NCBI RefSeq assembly: GCF_029168945.1
Contig: NC_083603.1
Location: 36,925,396-36,989,395, forward strand
DNA: 64,000 nucleotides
Source: Cannabis sativa
Lineage: Eukaryota; Streptophyta; Magnoliopsida; Rosales; Cannabaceae
Direction: 5' to 3'
This document shows, piece by piece, positions 11,517 to 22,900 of this stretch. The notes below the pieces were generated by a model that saw only the letters and a list, made by a program, of their open reading frames with translations, ran no database searches and had not been told where the DNA came from. Positions within the stretch are counted from its first letter, which is position 1, and each line of letters starts with the position of its first letter. The translations under genes and the position numbers were made by a program.

Positions 11517-11950
11517 TGTAACGTCCCCGCTTCAACCCTCCATTGGGTCCTTACACCCACAGAATGAATGGCTCTTATACACGAGTACGCCACTCTGGCT
11601 GCTTCCTGGATTGATGACTGACCCTACAGACCAACACGAGTGTTTCCAGCGTGCTTTGTCCTCACTCACACGCATCCTGGAAAAACTTTCCAGGAGGTCA
11701 CCCATCCTTGAAATTACTCCAGGCCAAGCACGCTTAACTGTGGAGTTCTTTCGAGATGGGCTACCGAGAAACAAGATGCACCTTGTTGATATAGGTAGTA
11801 CCAATCAATCCATTTAAGCCATCTTCAACTGTGTAGTCCCATACCTACATAGTCTCAGAATCATCCCACTTGACCTTCCCCACGCGATGTGCGATTGCAC
11901 AGCTTACCCGGTATTTCCCCTTACGGATCACGGGACTACTGGCTGTCACA
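11517..11950 (-). repeat. Cassandra 3' LTR
   Basis: It has the same 434-bp length and termini as the partner LTR. In the 5S C-box region it has two substitutions (CTTTCC in place of CTTCCC on the plus strand, among others). Confidence 0.9.
11669..11782 (-). ncRNA. 5S rRNA-derived domain in the Cassandra 3' LTR
   Basis: It has the same arrangement as at 12175-12288, shifted by 506 bp. The A-box region AGTTAAGCGTGCTTGG is intact. The C-box region (11688-11707) keeps GGATGGGTGACCTCCTGG but then diverges. Confidence 0.88.
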
Positions 11951-12022
11951 ATCACCCCCCCTTACGGGGTCCGACGTCCTCGTCGACCACACTTCCGACT
12001 GGGTCAAGGCTCTGATACCAAC
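11951..12022 (-). other. Cassandra internal domain: PBS and polypurine tract
   Basis: Minus-strand TGGTATCAGAGCC (12020 to 12008) is a perfect match to the initiator-Met tRNA primer site, two bases from the 5' LTR. AAGGGGGGGTGAT (11963 to 11951) abuts the 3' LTR as polypurine tract. Only about 44 bp separates them. Confidence 0.93.
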
Positions 12023-12456
12023 TGTAACGTCCCCGTTTCAAGCCTCCATTTGGTCCTTACACCCACGGAATGAATGGCTCTTATACACGAGTACGCCGCT
12101 CTGGCTGCTTCCTGGATTGATGACTGACCCTACAGACCAACAGGAGTGTTTCCAGCGTGCTTTGTCCTCACTCACACGCATCCTGGAAATACTTCCCAGG
12201 AGGTCACCCATCCTTGAAATTGCTCCAGGCCAAGCACGCTTAACTGTGGAGTTCTTTCGAGATGGGCTACCGAAAAACAAGATGCACCTTGTTGATATAG
12301 GTAGTACAAATCAATCCATTTAAGCCATCTTCAACTGTGTAGTCCCATACCTACACAGTCTCAAAATCATCCCACTTGACCTTCCCCAGGCGATGTGGGA
12401 TTGCACAGCTTACCCGACATTTCCCCTAACGGATCACAGGACTACTGACTGTCACA
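12023..12456 (-). repeat. Cassandra 5' LTR
   Basis: It begins TGTGACAG on the minus strand and ends GGACGTTACA. It contains the better-preserved 5S domain of the two LTRs. At 434 bp it is somewhat longer than the LTR lengths I recall for the family (about 240-350 bp). Confidence 0.9.
12175..12288 (-). ncRNA. 5S rRNA-derived domain in the Cassandra 5' LTR
   Basis: On the minus strand, GGTGCATC stands in for the 5S 5' end, followed by GAACTCC and AGTTAAGCGTGCTTGG (A-box region, 12230-12245). The C-box region, GGATGGGTGACCTCCTGGGA (12194-12213), agrees exactly with plant 5S rRNA as I know it. The segment between the boxes is diverged. In Cassandra this acts as an internal RNA polymerase III promoter. 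It is part of the transposon, not a ribosomal 5S gene: both ends of the 5S molecule are altered and there is no rDNA spacer. Confidence 0.9.
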
Positions 12457-13851
12457 AATATAATCAGATTTACTTATTAATATAGATTAGAAATAACATT
12501 TAATGTTGCATGGTTCACATGATTCATTTCATGATTATATGTACATAATGTATAAATTCATCTGAAACCCTTTTCACATACTTGATCCTGTTTATTGTGC
12601 TGTCAACACATTAGAAAGTAAACATGACTATGTGAATAAAGATTCCTAGATTTATCAGACATAGGGTTTTACTGATATGATAATCTATAACAAAGTTTAC
12701 TTGCATTTGGAGAAATGCTATGTTCTTTCCAGAGCATTGGTTAAAGTAAAGCCCAGGTTGGATGCATGGAGTATGCATCGGAAGGGACCGATATTGAACT
12801 TTGACTTAGATTTATTAAACTTACCGTAATATCTATTCAAGTCAATATCGCCTAGTTGATCCTAGATCAAATGATCTTAATCCTGTTATGATTAGGCTCG
12901 ATCTCGAGAGGCTATTCGTGTTCTTTGATTTGTTAGTTAAGCCTACTTTCAGGTCAGGGTGATACGTACATTTTGGGAACACGGTAGTGCATTTGAGTGG
13001 GAAAGCTAACATAAACATGGAATCTATAGCTTCTATCTGGTGAATAGTAAGTAAAGGATGATCTCCTTCGAGCTTGACCAAACAAAGATAAATGGTGGAG
13101 TACTCATTTCACATAAGCTGAAATATCATTTACACGGGGTTAAGTGTTTTAAGGTTTTAATACATTGTAGGGTGTAACGGTTGTCTAATCCCTTTACAGT
13201 GTGGATCATTCATATAGAGGATCATTGATCAAATTAGGATTATAACAATAGATAACTAATGATGTGTCTACATGGTGGAACATATAGAGCATTCTATATA
13301 CTGAGAGTGCAATTCTAAGTTCTATGCGTGGATTCAACGAAGAATTAATAAGTCAGTGAATTTAGGTTATAAATTCTTGATCTGCTTATTGGAAGCTCGG
13401 TTATATAGACCCATGGTCCCCGCACTAGTTGAGATAATATTGCTTGTAAGACTCATGTAATTGGTTTTGATTAATCAATTACAATTCTCAATTTAGACTA
13501 TGTCTATTTGTGAATTTTTCACTAAGTAAGGGCGAAATTGTAAAGAAAGACTTTTTAGGGGCATATTTGTTAATTATGATACTTTGTATGGTTCAATTAA
13601 TAAATATGATAAATGAAAATATTATTTAATAATTATTTATAGTTATTAAATAGTTAGAATTGGCATTTAAATGGTTGAATTAGAAGATTGGCATTTTTGA
13701 GAAAATCAGATGCAGAAAAGATAAAACTACATAATTGCAAAAAGTGAGGCCCAAATCCACTATGCATGGCCGACCACTTTTGTAGGGAGTTTAAACTCAT
13801 ATTTTCATTATTTTAATGCCAAATAATTCAAACCTAACCCTAGTGGAATGC

Positions 13852-13860
13852 TATAAATAG
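13852..13860 (+). promoter_or_regulatory. TATA box in B1 5' LTR
   Basis: TATAAATAG lies in a conserved position of subfamily-B LTRs, about 470 bp before the LTR end. The sister copy is at 59226-59234. It is the likely RNA polymerase II core promoter of the element. Confidence 0.6.
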
Positions 13861-14330
13861 ATAGTGAAGGCTTCAGGAAATTTATATTAAATTTCTACAC
13901 TTTTCTTTTGACTTTTCATTCAGAAAAAACTGAGCATCTCTCTCTCCCTATCTTTGGCCGACCCCACTCTCTCTCTCTTCTTTCTTGAATTTCGAAATTC
14001 TTAGTGTTAGAGTAGTGCCCACACACAGCAAGTGATACCTCAATCATAGTGAGGAAGATCGTGAAGAAAGACTTTCAGCAAGAAGGAGTTTCAGCACTAA
14101 AGAATCAGAGAAAGAGATCCAGGTTCAGATATTGATAATGCTCTGCTACAGAAAGGAATCAAGGGCTAGATATCTGAACGAAAGGAGTCATTATATTCCG
14201 CTGCAACCAATGTAAGGTTTCCTAAACTTTATATGTGTTTATTTCATCGTTTTAGAAAGTTCATATTTAGGGTGTTAATCAACATACTTGTGAGTAGATC
14301 TAAGATCGTGGTAAAATAATTTCCAACAAC

Positions 14331-14343
14331 TGGCCTCAGAGCC
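14331..14343 (+). other. Primer-binding site of B1
   Basis: TGGCCTCAGAGCC lies two bases after the LTR end. It matches initiator-Met tRNA (TGGTATCAGAGCC) with two mismatches. Confidence 0.75.
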
Positions 14344-14936
14344 ATGGTAATTGATTTGCTTGCAAGAAATTTGGACTTTAAAACGATTGTTTGATGTTTT
14401 GGATGGTATCATGTTGTATTGAGTGTTATTTAATGATTGATTCATGTTTGTGAATGTTCGTGAACAATAATTGAATATCTGTTTCTGGAATTATTTTTGT
14501 TGGATAGAATGCAAAAAATTAAGCAACTTACTTTTTTACAGAACTCAATTTTGAAAAAATTTCGGGATTGAGCAACAAAGTTTCGCGCGCGGAAATCATG
14601 CAGATTTCCCCTGCGCCGAGTTTGCACGCCCAAATCACCCATGCACGCGCGCGGACGGGTATGCTGTATGCACAGCATCCCGTCCGTACAGCTTGCAATT
14701 ATTTCGTTTTTCTTCATTTTTTCATGCTTTTTCATGGAATTAACTTCCGATTTTTTGTGTAGTTCTGTATTTATACATTTACTATTCCTAATTCAATTCT
14801 AATTATCATAATTAATTTAACTAATATTTTTTTTAAAATTTATTTCATGATATTAGTGTAATTTGAATTTGAAAAATAGTAAATATCTATGTTTTTTGCT
14901 TAATTATCTATCTTATTTTTAAATTTGATTATATCT

Positions 14937-15030
14937 TATCTTATTTTTAAATTTAAGGTCAGATATTAAATTTTTTAAATTAATATTTTTTTTTAAATAA
15001 TTTGACCTTATTTAAATTTAAAATAAGATA
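14937..15030. repeat. Long inverted repeat in Copia leader
   Basis: Arms 14937-14961 and 15003-15030 are near-complementary (TATCTTATTTT and AAGGTCA ends pair), with one 3-4 base length difference and a loop of about 41 bases. It is conserved in B2 near 20470-20570. Confidence 0.7.
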
Positions 15031-16234
15031 ACTATAATCATGTAATTTCAAATAGATGTAAGATATTTTGCTAACTTTTAAATTTTGTTATTTTATTTAT
15101 TTAAATTACATTTAAAATCTGAAAAGATATTTATTTATCTTTTTTAATTTTTTATTTAATTTTTATTTACAAAATAACATTAAATATTTAAAAGTAGTTT
15201 AGCAAATTTTGAAATGATATTTAGGTTGGTTGAAACATAATTTTTCAAAATTGTAGGTTTAATTTTAATTTTTTTTAATTTTAAATTTCAAAAAAAAAAT
15301 TAATTTTTTTTTTTTAAATTTTCGAAAATAAATTTTTTATTTATTTAATTAATTATTTTTCGAAATTATTTATTTAAAATTAAATAAATCATACATCCAA
15401 CTATCCAGCTAACTTTGTTGCAGGAGTATATCTTTTAGCTTGTTTGTAAGTTTTCAAAACCTATTATTGCTTGATTGCAAATAACCATGGTTAACTTTTT
15501 ACCAGATCTAATGATCTGATGACTCCCTTGGTCAAGTCAATAATTTGTAACAGGTATATTTACAATCTTCTTTCATGTGTGTATGACCTAGCAACATGAT
15601 AGGACCCATCCAAAGTGTGCCTGTGTGAGCCTATGTGTTTAATTTCATTATAGATGCATATAGGTTGTTGTTGCTAAATAAAATGTCATAGTTCTTGATA
15701 GATTTTATTTAGGCCCATTTAGTTTTTGGGCCTATTCAATTAATAACAGTTGTTCATTTTAAGGTTAAATTCCTCTCTTTTGGGCCTTGTGTCAGAGTTG
15801 GGAGCCATAGAAGTGGGTACGACATACTGAACCCAGCACCCCCTCACATGAACTACCCCAATTGTGAAGGAACATTTGCCTGATTTGAATAACGGTACTA
15901 GGTTAATTAAACTAGTTTAACCTAATAAAATTGATTAGCAACATAATTAATTTCATTTATTTTGAAATTAATTTAAGAAAATTATAGTTTAAAGAATTTT
16001 TTATTCTAAGCTAAACTATATGTATTTTCTTGTATTTAATTAAATATAGAATTATAACCATCTAGATTCTTTCTGAAGCTTAATTTAAATTTTTCATTAA
16101 ATATTCCTATTTAAGTTGATATTTAGTTATCTATAACTAACCAACTTAAATCTGAATATCTTTTGGATTTAAAATTTCAAAATTAAGTTGAGGAATTTTA
16201 GGCATTGGTTATTAAGATTCTTTAGATATTTTTT

Positions 16235-16316
16235 AAGTTAATATCTTTTCGAATATTAACATAAAATGGAATATTTTAGATATTTTTTAAGTTAATATCT
16301 TTTAGAATATTAACTT
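16235..16316. repeat. Two tandem hairpins in Copia leader
   Basis: AAGTTAATAT, 8 loop bases, then ATATTAACAT (16235-16262, one end mismatch), repeated at 16289-16316 with perfect 10-bp arms. The same pair occurs in B2 at 21737-21764 and 21791-21818. Confidence 0.8.
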
Positions 16317-16642
16317 AAAATAGAATATTTTCAAATTAAGTAGTTACAACTTAATTTTTGATATTTAATTAAATTTAAATTTGAAAAAAATATTTAGGTT
16401 CTAGATTTTTTCTAATAAAACCTAAATTAGATATTTTTTCAAATTTTGAGGAAAAGATACTTAGTCAAATAAGATATTTTCTAGATAGTTATTTCTAGAC
16501 TACTTATTATTTCTAATATTAAATAGGAAAATATTATACATTGTGAAATTAATTATTTAAATAATTAATTTTGGTACAATTTATTTTAAGTATATTTTCC
16601 TAGTATTAAACTAGAGATTAATAATTAAGCTTTCTCTACACT

Positions 16643-17433
16643 TGTAGTGGCCAAAAATTGCTCTAAGCCCAATGAAAAGGCCCAACGATTGAAGTACTTA
16701 CAATGTCCACTTATATAAGTTAGAAACAAAGAACCCATAAGCCCAGTGGCTCACATGGGCCACGCCCAATCCATGCATTTTGGGTCATACCCATATTCGA
16801 ATGTCCAACCCGGAATAAAGCCTGTTTTAAAGTGTAATGTTAGGGCTGACGCGTGGAGGAAGAAAAACGTTAAGTTTCCTAACTAACCCACGAAAATAGT
16901 GATCTTCCCTAGCATAGCGGAGCGAGAGTATCAACCCTCTAAGTGATACGCTAATGGGAGGGCGCTCATCCAGGAACGAACCTAAAAGATGACGCTCATC
17001 CCTAGAGAAGTGGGGGAAGACCGTTTCTCTAGGGACAGACCACGTTTCAAGAGGTAGCCGTTTTCCTAAGATAATAAATAGGCCCACACTGGGACTGAGA
17101 GAGGAAAAAAGAGAGACGAATATTCACTCTCTCTCTCTAGAGTTTTACTACTAAACTTATCATTTCTCTACGATCTGACGTATTCTTTCTGATTCCGGTG
17201 AGCGAGGTTTGATCGTGGATCACCACATAACCATAGACACAGGAAGTATTTATTTACATTTCTTATTTTCTTTTCTACTTCGCACAATAAATTTACTGAC
17301 TTGACCGTCGGAGTGCCTTCAGCCGGCACCACCCCGGTGTCCCAAGGTTTCACGGTCATCCTTTGTCTTTGTTCTGCAGGTTGTCGGTGCCCACAAACGC
17401 TCATTCTGATCATTGTAGATTTTAGCGTCTACA
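16643..17433 (+). repeat. 5' LTR of Tat1
   Basis: It is 791 bp, TGTAGTGG to GTCTACA. A TAATAAATAGG TATA-like stretch lies near 17070, followed by a CT-rich run. The minus-strand open frames 16827-17087 and 17168-17413 are chance frames; only the first reappears in the 3' LTR. Confidence 0.93.
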
Positions 17434-17436
17434 ATT

Positions 17437-17456
17437 TGGCGCCCGCCGTGGGGCCC
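17437..17456 (+). other. Primer-binding site of Tat1
   Basis: TGGCGCCCGCCGTGGGGCCC lies three bases after the LTR end. TGGCGCC starts of this kind are usual in Tat/Athila-group elements. Confidence 0.8.
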
Positions 17457-17503
17457 TGACAAACTGACTGTGAGCAAGGCGATCTATCATTACCACACTT
17501 CAA

Positions 17504-18524
17504 ATGGCAGAAGAAGGAGAGTTTGTTGCCCAGGAACAACCCAATGTCAATGAACAGCTTGCCACAATAATGGCCCAGATGCGCGAGATGGCTGAGCGAA
17601 CTGGAGTTCTGGAGCGAGAAAATGCAACCTTTAAGGAGGAGAACGCAACATTTAGGAGTGAAAATGCCGCAATAAAATCACAAATGCAGTCACTGAAGGC
17701 TACAATGACAACCCCCAGTGTTGCTCAAAGTCGGTTCCGAGTTCAAATTGCACCAATGACATCACTAGACTCAACTCCTATAAGGACAGAGACCCAAGTT
17801 TCTGATCAACAAACACTCGGAGGGACATCGACTCCAACGTTAGGAAGTCATTCTGTCGTAGGAGGTTCTCAACCTCAACAATCTGAACATACTGATATGC
17901 AAACAGATGGGACAAAGTCTGGAGGTCCAACGACCAACAATGTGGCCTCCGACGTGCCTACGGTCAGCCTTCCTGCAACTCGCCTTCCTACAACTGGCCT
18001 GCCAACGGTCAGCCTTCCTACAACTGGCCTGCATACGGTCAGCCTTCCTGCAAATGGCCTGCCTACGGTCAGCCTTCCTACAACTTGTCTGCCAACGGTC
18101 AGCCTTCCTACAATTGGTCTGCCTACGGTCAGCCTTCCTACAATTGGTCTGCCTACGGTCAGCCTCCCATCGACTAGCAATTTGGGGGTTGGAACTACAA
18201 CATCTAATCCTCCGAAAACGTCTCCTCTTGAAGGACTCCCACCATCACAGGTAACTGCCACACAGGTTATGCTAAACTCTAACCTGAATAAATCTTCTGT
18301 TGATGCAGGTCATACCACCATTCATACTCTAACTCAGGAGGATTTGATTGAACGAGTGATCGCTCGGAGGTTCGAAGGGATGGAAGCAATGATCCAACGC
18401 ATCCCAGGGGTTCCAACACCAATAAAGAAAAGTTTGCTTAGCAGTTTTGCTGACTCACCTTTTGTTGACGCCATTGCATTGGTCGAGATGCCAAAGAAGT
18501 TTGTATTCCTATTAATGAGGATGT
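17504..18524 (+). pseudogene. Tat1 gag, N-terminal part
   Basis: The frame opens with ATG 70 bp after the primer site. Residues 25-70 form a coiled coil (ENATFKEEN and ENATFRSEN heptads). Residues 150-225 are a tandem TVSLPTTGLP-type decapeptide repeat. The stretch ending PFVDAIALVEMPKKF matches the segment just before the globular Gag domain of Tat elements. The capsid-like domain, the nucleocapsid and the protease that should follow are absent: Copia B2 starts at 18525, and the next Tat1 sequence (39835) is already at the RT start. The last ten codons before the junction (VFLLMRM) are still Tat1. As it stands it encodes only a non-globular N-terminal fragment. Confidence 0.85.
17956..18170 (+). 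repeat. 30-bp tandem repeat inside Tat1 gag
   Basis: About seven imperfect copies of CCTACGGTCAGCCTTCCTAC plus ten bases encode TVSLPTTGLP variants. The period divides by three, so the gag frame is kept, and antisense and shifted frames are also open; those are artefacts. Confidence 0.9.
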
Positions 18525-19942
18525 TGTTGGGTTTTATGCCCTAAATAAAACTCATTTCAATATAATCAGATTTACCTATGAATATAGATCAGAAATAACA
18601 TTTAATGTTGCATGGTTCACATGATTTATTTCATGATTATATGTACATAATGTATAAATTCATCTGAAACCCTTTTCACATACTTGATCCTGTTTATTGT
18701 GCCATCAACACATTGGAAAGTAAACATGACTATGTGAATAAAGTTTCTTAGATTTATCAGACATAGGGTTTTACTGATATGATAATCTACAACAGAGTTT
18801 ACTTGCATTTGGAGAAGTGCTATCTTCTTTCGAGAGCATTGGTTAAAGTAAAGCTCAGGTTGGATGCATGGAGTATGCATCGGAAGGGACCGATATTGAA
18901 CTTTGACTTAGATTTATTAAACTTACCGTAATATCTATTCAAGTCAATATCGCCTAGTTGATCCTAGATCAAATGATCTTAATCCTGATATGATTAGGCT
19001 CAATCTCGAGAGGCTATTCGTGTTCTTTGATTTGTTAGTTAAGCCTACATTTAGGTCAGGGTGATATGTACATTTTGGGAACACGGTAGTGAAATTGAGT
19101 GGGAGCGCTATCATAAACATGGAATCTATAGCTTCTATCTGGCGAATAGTAAGCGAAGGATGATCTCCTTCGAGCTTGACCAAACAAACATAAATGGTGG
19201 AGTACTCATTTCACATAAGCTGAAATATCATTTATACGGGGTCAAGTGTTTTAAGAAATAAATACATTGTAGGGTGTAACGGTAATTTAATCCCTTTACA
19301 GTGTAGATCATTCATATAGAGGATCAGTGATCAAATTAGGATTATAACAATGGATAACTAATGATGTGTCTATATGGTGGAACATATAGATCATTCTATA
19401 TACTGAGAGTACAATTCTAAGTTCTATGCGTGGATTCAACGAAGAATTAATAAGTTAGTGAATTTTAGTGCTAAATTCTTGATCTACTTATTGGAAGCTC
19501 GGTTATATAGACCCATGGTCCCCGCACTAGTTGAGATAATATTGCTTGTAAGACTCATATAATTGGTTTTGATTAATCAATTATAATTCTCAAATTAGAC
19601 TATGTCTATTTGTGAATTTTTCACTAAGTAAGGGCGAAATTGTAAAGAAAGAGTTTATAGGGGCATATTTGTTAATTATGATACTTTGTATGGTTCAATT
19701 AATAAATATGATAAATGACAATATTATTTAATAATTATTTATAGTTGTTAAATAGTTAGAATTGGCATTTAAATGGTTGAATTAGAAAATTGGCGTTTTT
19801 GAGAAAATCAGATGCAGAAAAGGTAAAACTGCAAAATTACAAAAAGTGAGGCCCAAATCCACTTGTATAGGGCCGACCACTTTTGTAGGAAATTTAAACT
19901 GATATTTTCATTATTTTAATGCCAAATAATTCAAACTAACCC
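18525..19942 (+). repeat. 5' LTR of B2, truncated
   Basis: It begins TGTTGGGTTTTATGCCC and parallels 57797-59200. The promoter (TATA) and R/U5 part are deleted, so it should be unable to start full transcripts. Confidence 0.85.
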
Positions 19943-22900
19943 TTGCAAGAAATTTGAACTTTAAAACGATTGTTTGTTTGTTTTTGGATGGTATCATAAT
20001 GTATTGAGTGTTATTTGATGATTGATTGGTGTTTGTGAATTTTCGTTAAAAATAATTGAATATCTGTTTCTGGAATTATTTTTATTGGATAGTATGGAAA
20101 AAATTAAGCAAGTTACCTTTTTACAGAACTCAATTTTGATTTAATTTGAATTAGTTATGATTTTTTGAAGATTCGAAAAAATCGGAGTTCTGCTGAAATT
20201 TTCTTGCGATCGCGAAAACTGTGCATACAGTTCGCAATTTTTTTCGTTTTTCTTCGATTTTTCATGCTTTTTCATGGAATTAACTTCCGATTTTTTGTGT
20301 AGTTTTATATTTATACCATTACTATTCCTAATTCAATTCTAATTATCATTATGAATTAATTTAATATTCTTTAAATTTAATTCAAGATATTAGTGTAATT
20401 TGAATTTAAAAATAGTTAGTATCTATCTTATTTGCTTAATAATATATCTTATTTTTAAATTTGATTATATCTTATCTTATTTTTAAATTTAAGGTCAGAT
20501 TTTAAATATTTTAAATTTAATTTTTTTTTTAAATAATTTGACCTTGTTTAAATTTAAAATAAGATAACTATAATCATGTAATTTTAAAAAGATGTAAGAT
20601 ATTTTGCTAACTTTTAAATTTTGTTATTTTATTTATTTAAATTACATTTAAAATCTGAAAAAGATATTCATTTATCTTTTTTTTTTTAATTTTTTATTTA
20701 ATTTTTATTTATAAAATAACATTTAAATTTTAAAAGAAGTTAGCAAATTTTAAAATGATATTTAGGTTGGTTGAAACTTATTTTTTTAAAATTTCGAATT
20801 TTGCAATTTTTTTTTAAATTTTCAAAAATTATTTTTTTTATTTAATTAATTATTTTGAAATTAATAATTTAATTTAAAATTAAATAAATCCTACATCCAA
20901 CTATCCAGCTAACCTTGTGGCAGGAGTATGTATGTTTAGCTTGTGTGTAAGTTTTCAAAACCTATTATTACTTGATTGCAAATAGCCATGGTTACCTTTT
21001 GCCAGATCTATTGATCTGATGGCTCCCTTGGTCAGGATAATAATTTGTAACAGGTATATTTACAAACTTCTTTCATCTGTGTATGACCTAGCAACATGAT
21101 AGGACCCATCCAAAGTGTGCCTGTGTGAGCCTATGTGTTTAATTTTATTATAGATGCATATAGGTTGTTGTTGCTAAAATAAATTATCATAGTTCTTGAT
21201 AGAATTTATTTAGGCCCATTTAGTTTTTGGGCCTATTCAATTAATAACAATTGTTCTTATGAAGGTTAAATTCCTCTCTTTTGGACCTTGTGTGAGAGTT
21301 GGGAGCCATAGTAGTGGGTACGACATACTGAACCCAACACTCCCTCACATAAACCACCCCAATTGTGAAGGCCCATTTGCCTGATTTGAATGACTGTACT
21401 AGGTTAATTAAACTAGTTTAACCTAATAAAATTGATTAGCAACATAATTAATTTCATTTATTTTGAAATTAATTTAAGAAAATTATAGTTTAAAGAATTC
21501 TTTATTCTAAGCTAAACTATATGTATTTTCTTGTATTTAATTAAATATAGAATTATAACCATCTATATTATTTCTGAAGCTTAATTTAAATTTTTCATTC
21601 AATATTCCTATTTAAGTTGATATTTAGTTATCTACAACTAACCAACTTAAATCTGAATATCTTTTGGATTTAAAATTTCAAAATTAAGTTGAGGAATTTT
21701 AGGCATTGGTTATTAAGATTCTTTAAGATATTTTTTAAGTTAATATCTTTTCGAATATTAACTTAAAATGGAATATTTTAGATATTTTTTAGGTTAATAT
21801 CTTTTCGAATATTAACTTAAAATGGAATATTTTTGAATTAAGTGGTTACAACTTAATTTTTGATATTTAATTAAATTTAAATTTGAAAATATTTAAGTTC
21901 TAGATTTTTTCTAATACAACTTAAATTAGATATTTTTTGAAATTTTGTGGAAAAGATACTTAGTCAAATAACATATTTTCTAGATAGTTATTTCTAGACT
22001 ACTTATTATTTCTAATATTAAATAGGAAAATATTATACATTGTGAAATTAATTATTTATATAATTAATTTTGGTACAATTTATTTTAAGTATATTTTTCA
22101 TAGTATTAAACTAGAGATTAATAATTAAGCCTTCTCTACACTTAATTATTTATTTCTTGAATTTAATACATTTAATTAATTTGAAAATTAAATATCTAAG
22201 TTTATTTTCATAATCATACTTAAATATTTCTTTTTCATGACACTTAATTAAATAAAAAATTATTTTTTGTTGAAATTTATTTTTTCAACTAAATTTAAAT
22301 AATTTTCAAAATATATTTTCTTCTTTATTTTATTAATCAAATTTCGAAATTGCATTTCTTAAATGCTGGAATTTCGAATTTTATTTGAAAAATAGATTAA
22401 AGTTGTAAATTATTTATTTTAATTTTGGACCAACTTAAATCAATGATTTTTTCATTAATTGATTAATTTAAAATACATGAATTAAAATATATTATTAGAA
22501 ATTAAATTAATTAGTCAAAGGAAAATCTAGATAGGTGATATTTTTGCTTGAAGTATTTTTCTAGTGTATTTAATTAAATAGAAAATTAATATTTAAGTTG
22601 ATTTTCATCATCATACTTAAATATTTGAAATTTTTTATATATATTTAATCAAATAGAAAAATTATATTTTTTGTTGTAAATTAATTTTATTAATTAATTT
22701 TGGGCCAACATTAAATTAAAATAATTTTTCCAGGATTAATTTTTTATTTTAACATGCATTTTTTGAAAATTGTATCCTTGAATACTTTAATTTTTCGAAA
22801 TGCAATATATATTTATAGAAAATTAAATTTGAGTTGTAAATTAATTTAAATTAATTTTGTAACAACTTAAATTGAATATTTTTCTAAATATTTATTGAAA

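Larger units (their letters stand above)
11517..12456 (-). mobile_element. Complete Cassandra TRIM retrotransposon
   Basis: It is 940 bp, with two 434-bp direct repeats (11517-11950 and 12023-12456) around only 72 bp of internal DNA, and is flanked by perfect AATAT duplications (11512-11516 and 12457-12461). Read on the minus strand, the 5' LTR is the right-hand one. A tRNA-iMet primer site follows it and a G7 polypurine tract precedes the other LTR. Both LTRs carry a 5S rRNA-like segment, the hallmark of Cassandra. It encodes no protein, so copying needs enzymes from other elements. I count about 20 differences between the LTRs by eye. Confidence 0.95.
11478..14328 (+). repeat. 5' LTR of Copia B1 (split by Cassandra)
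   Basis: It starts TATTGGGTTTTATGCCC (canonical TGTTGGG with one G to A) and ends TTCCAACA. Without the 940-bp insert and its extra 5-bp duplication it is about 1906 bp, matching the 3' LTR at 57797-59706. The insert splits it after CATTTCAATAT. Confidence 0.88.
14344..16642 (+). other. AT-rich Copia leader, first part
   Basis: It is very AT-rich with long A and T runs and no supported gene. It matches 19943-22140 in B2. It holds several inverted repeats (see separate entries). Frames at 14442-14735 and 14568-14762 are opposite-strand chance frames over a short GC-rich patch (14580-14700) that B2 largely lacks. The last five bases, ACACT, are the left target duplication of Tat1. Confidence 0.75.

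Noticed and set aside
11669..12288. Genuine 5S rRNA genes in tandem
   Set aside because: The two 5S-like segments lie inside TRIM LTRs with PBS, PPT and target duplications; 5S ends are altered and no 5S spacer or T-run terminator follows.
11422..12323. Plus-strand open frames of 131 and 144 codons over the Cassandra copies
   Set aside because: They repeat because the LTR repeats, they cover a 5S-derived non-coding region, and Cassandra encodes no protein.
11478..12456. Reading the two Cassandra LTRs as a simple tandem duplication
   Set aside because: The 72 bp between them begin and end with a PPT and a perfect tRNA-iMet primer site, and outer flanks are a 5-bp target duplication.
14442..14762. 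Overlapping sense and antisense frames near 14.6 kb
   Set aside because: They depend on a short GC-rich patch in the Copia leader that is largely absent from B2.
16827..17087. Minus-strand 86-codon frame, also seen at 53109-53369
   Set aside because: It lies in the Tat1 LTR; present twice because LTRs are direct repeats.
17840..18261. Antisense and shifted ORFs rich in VGRLTVGRP or LRSAFLQL repeats
   Set aside because: Shadows of the 30-bp gag repeat, whose period keeps every frame open.
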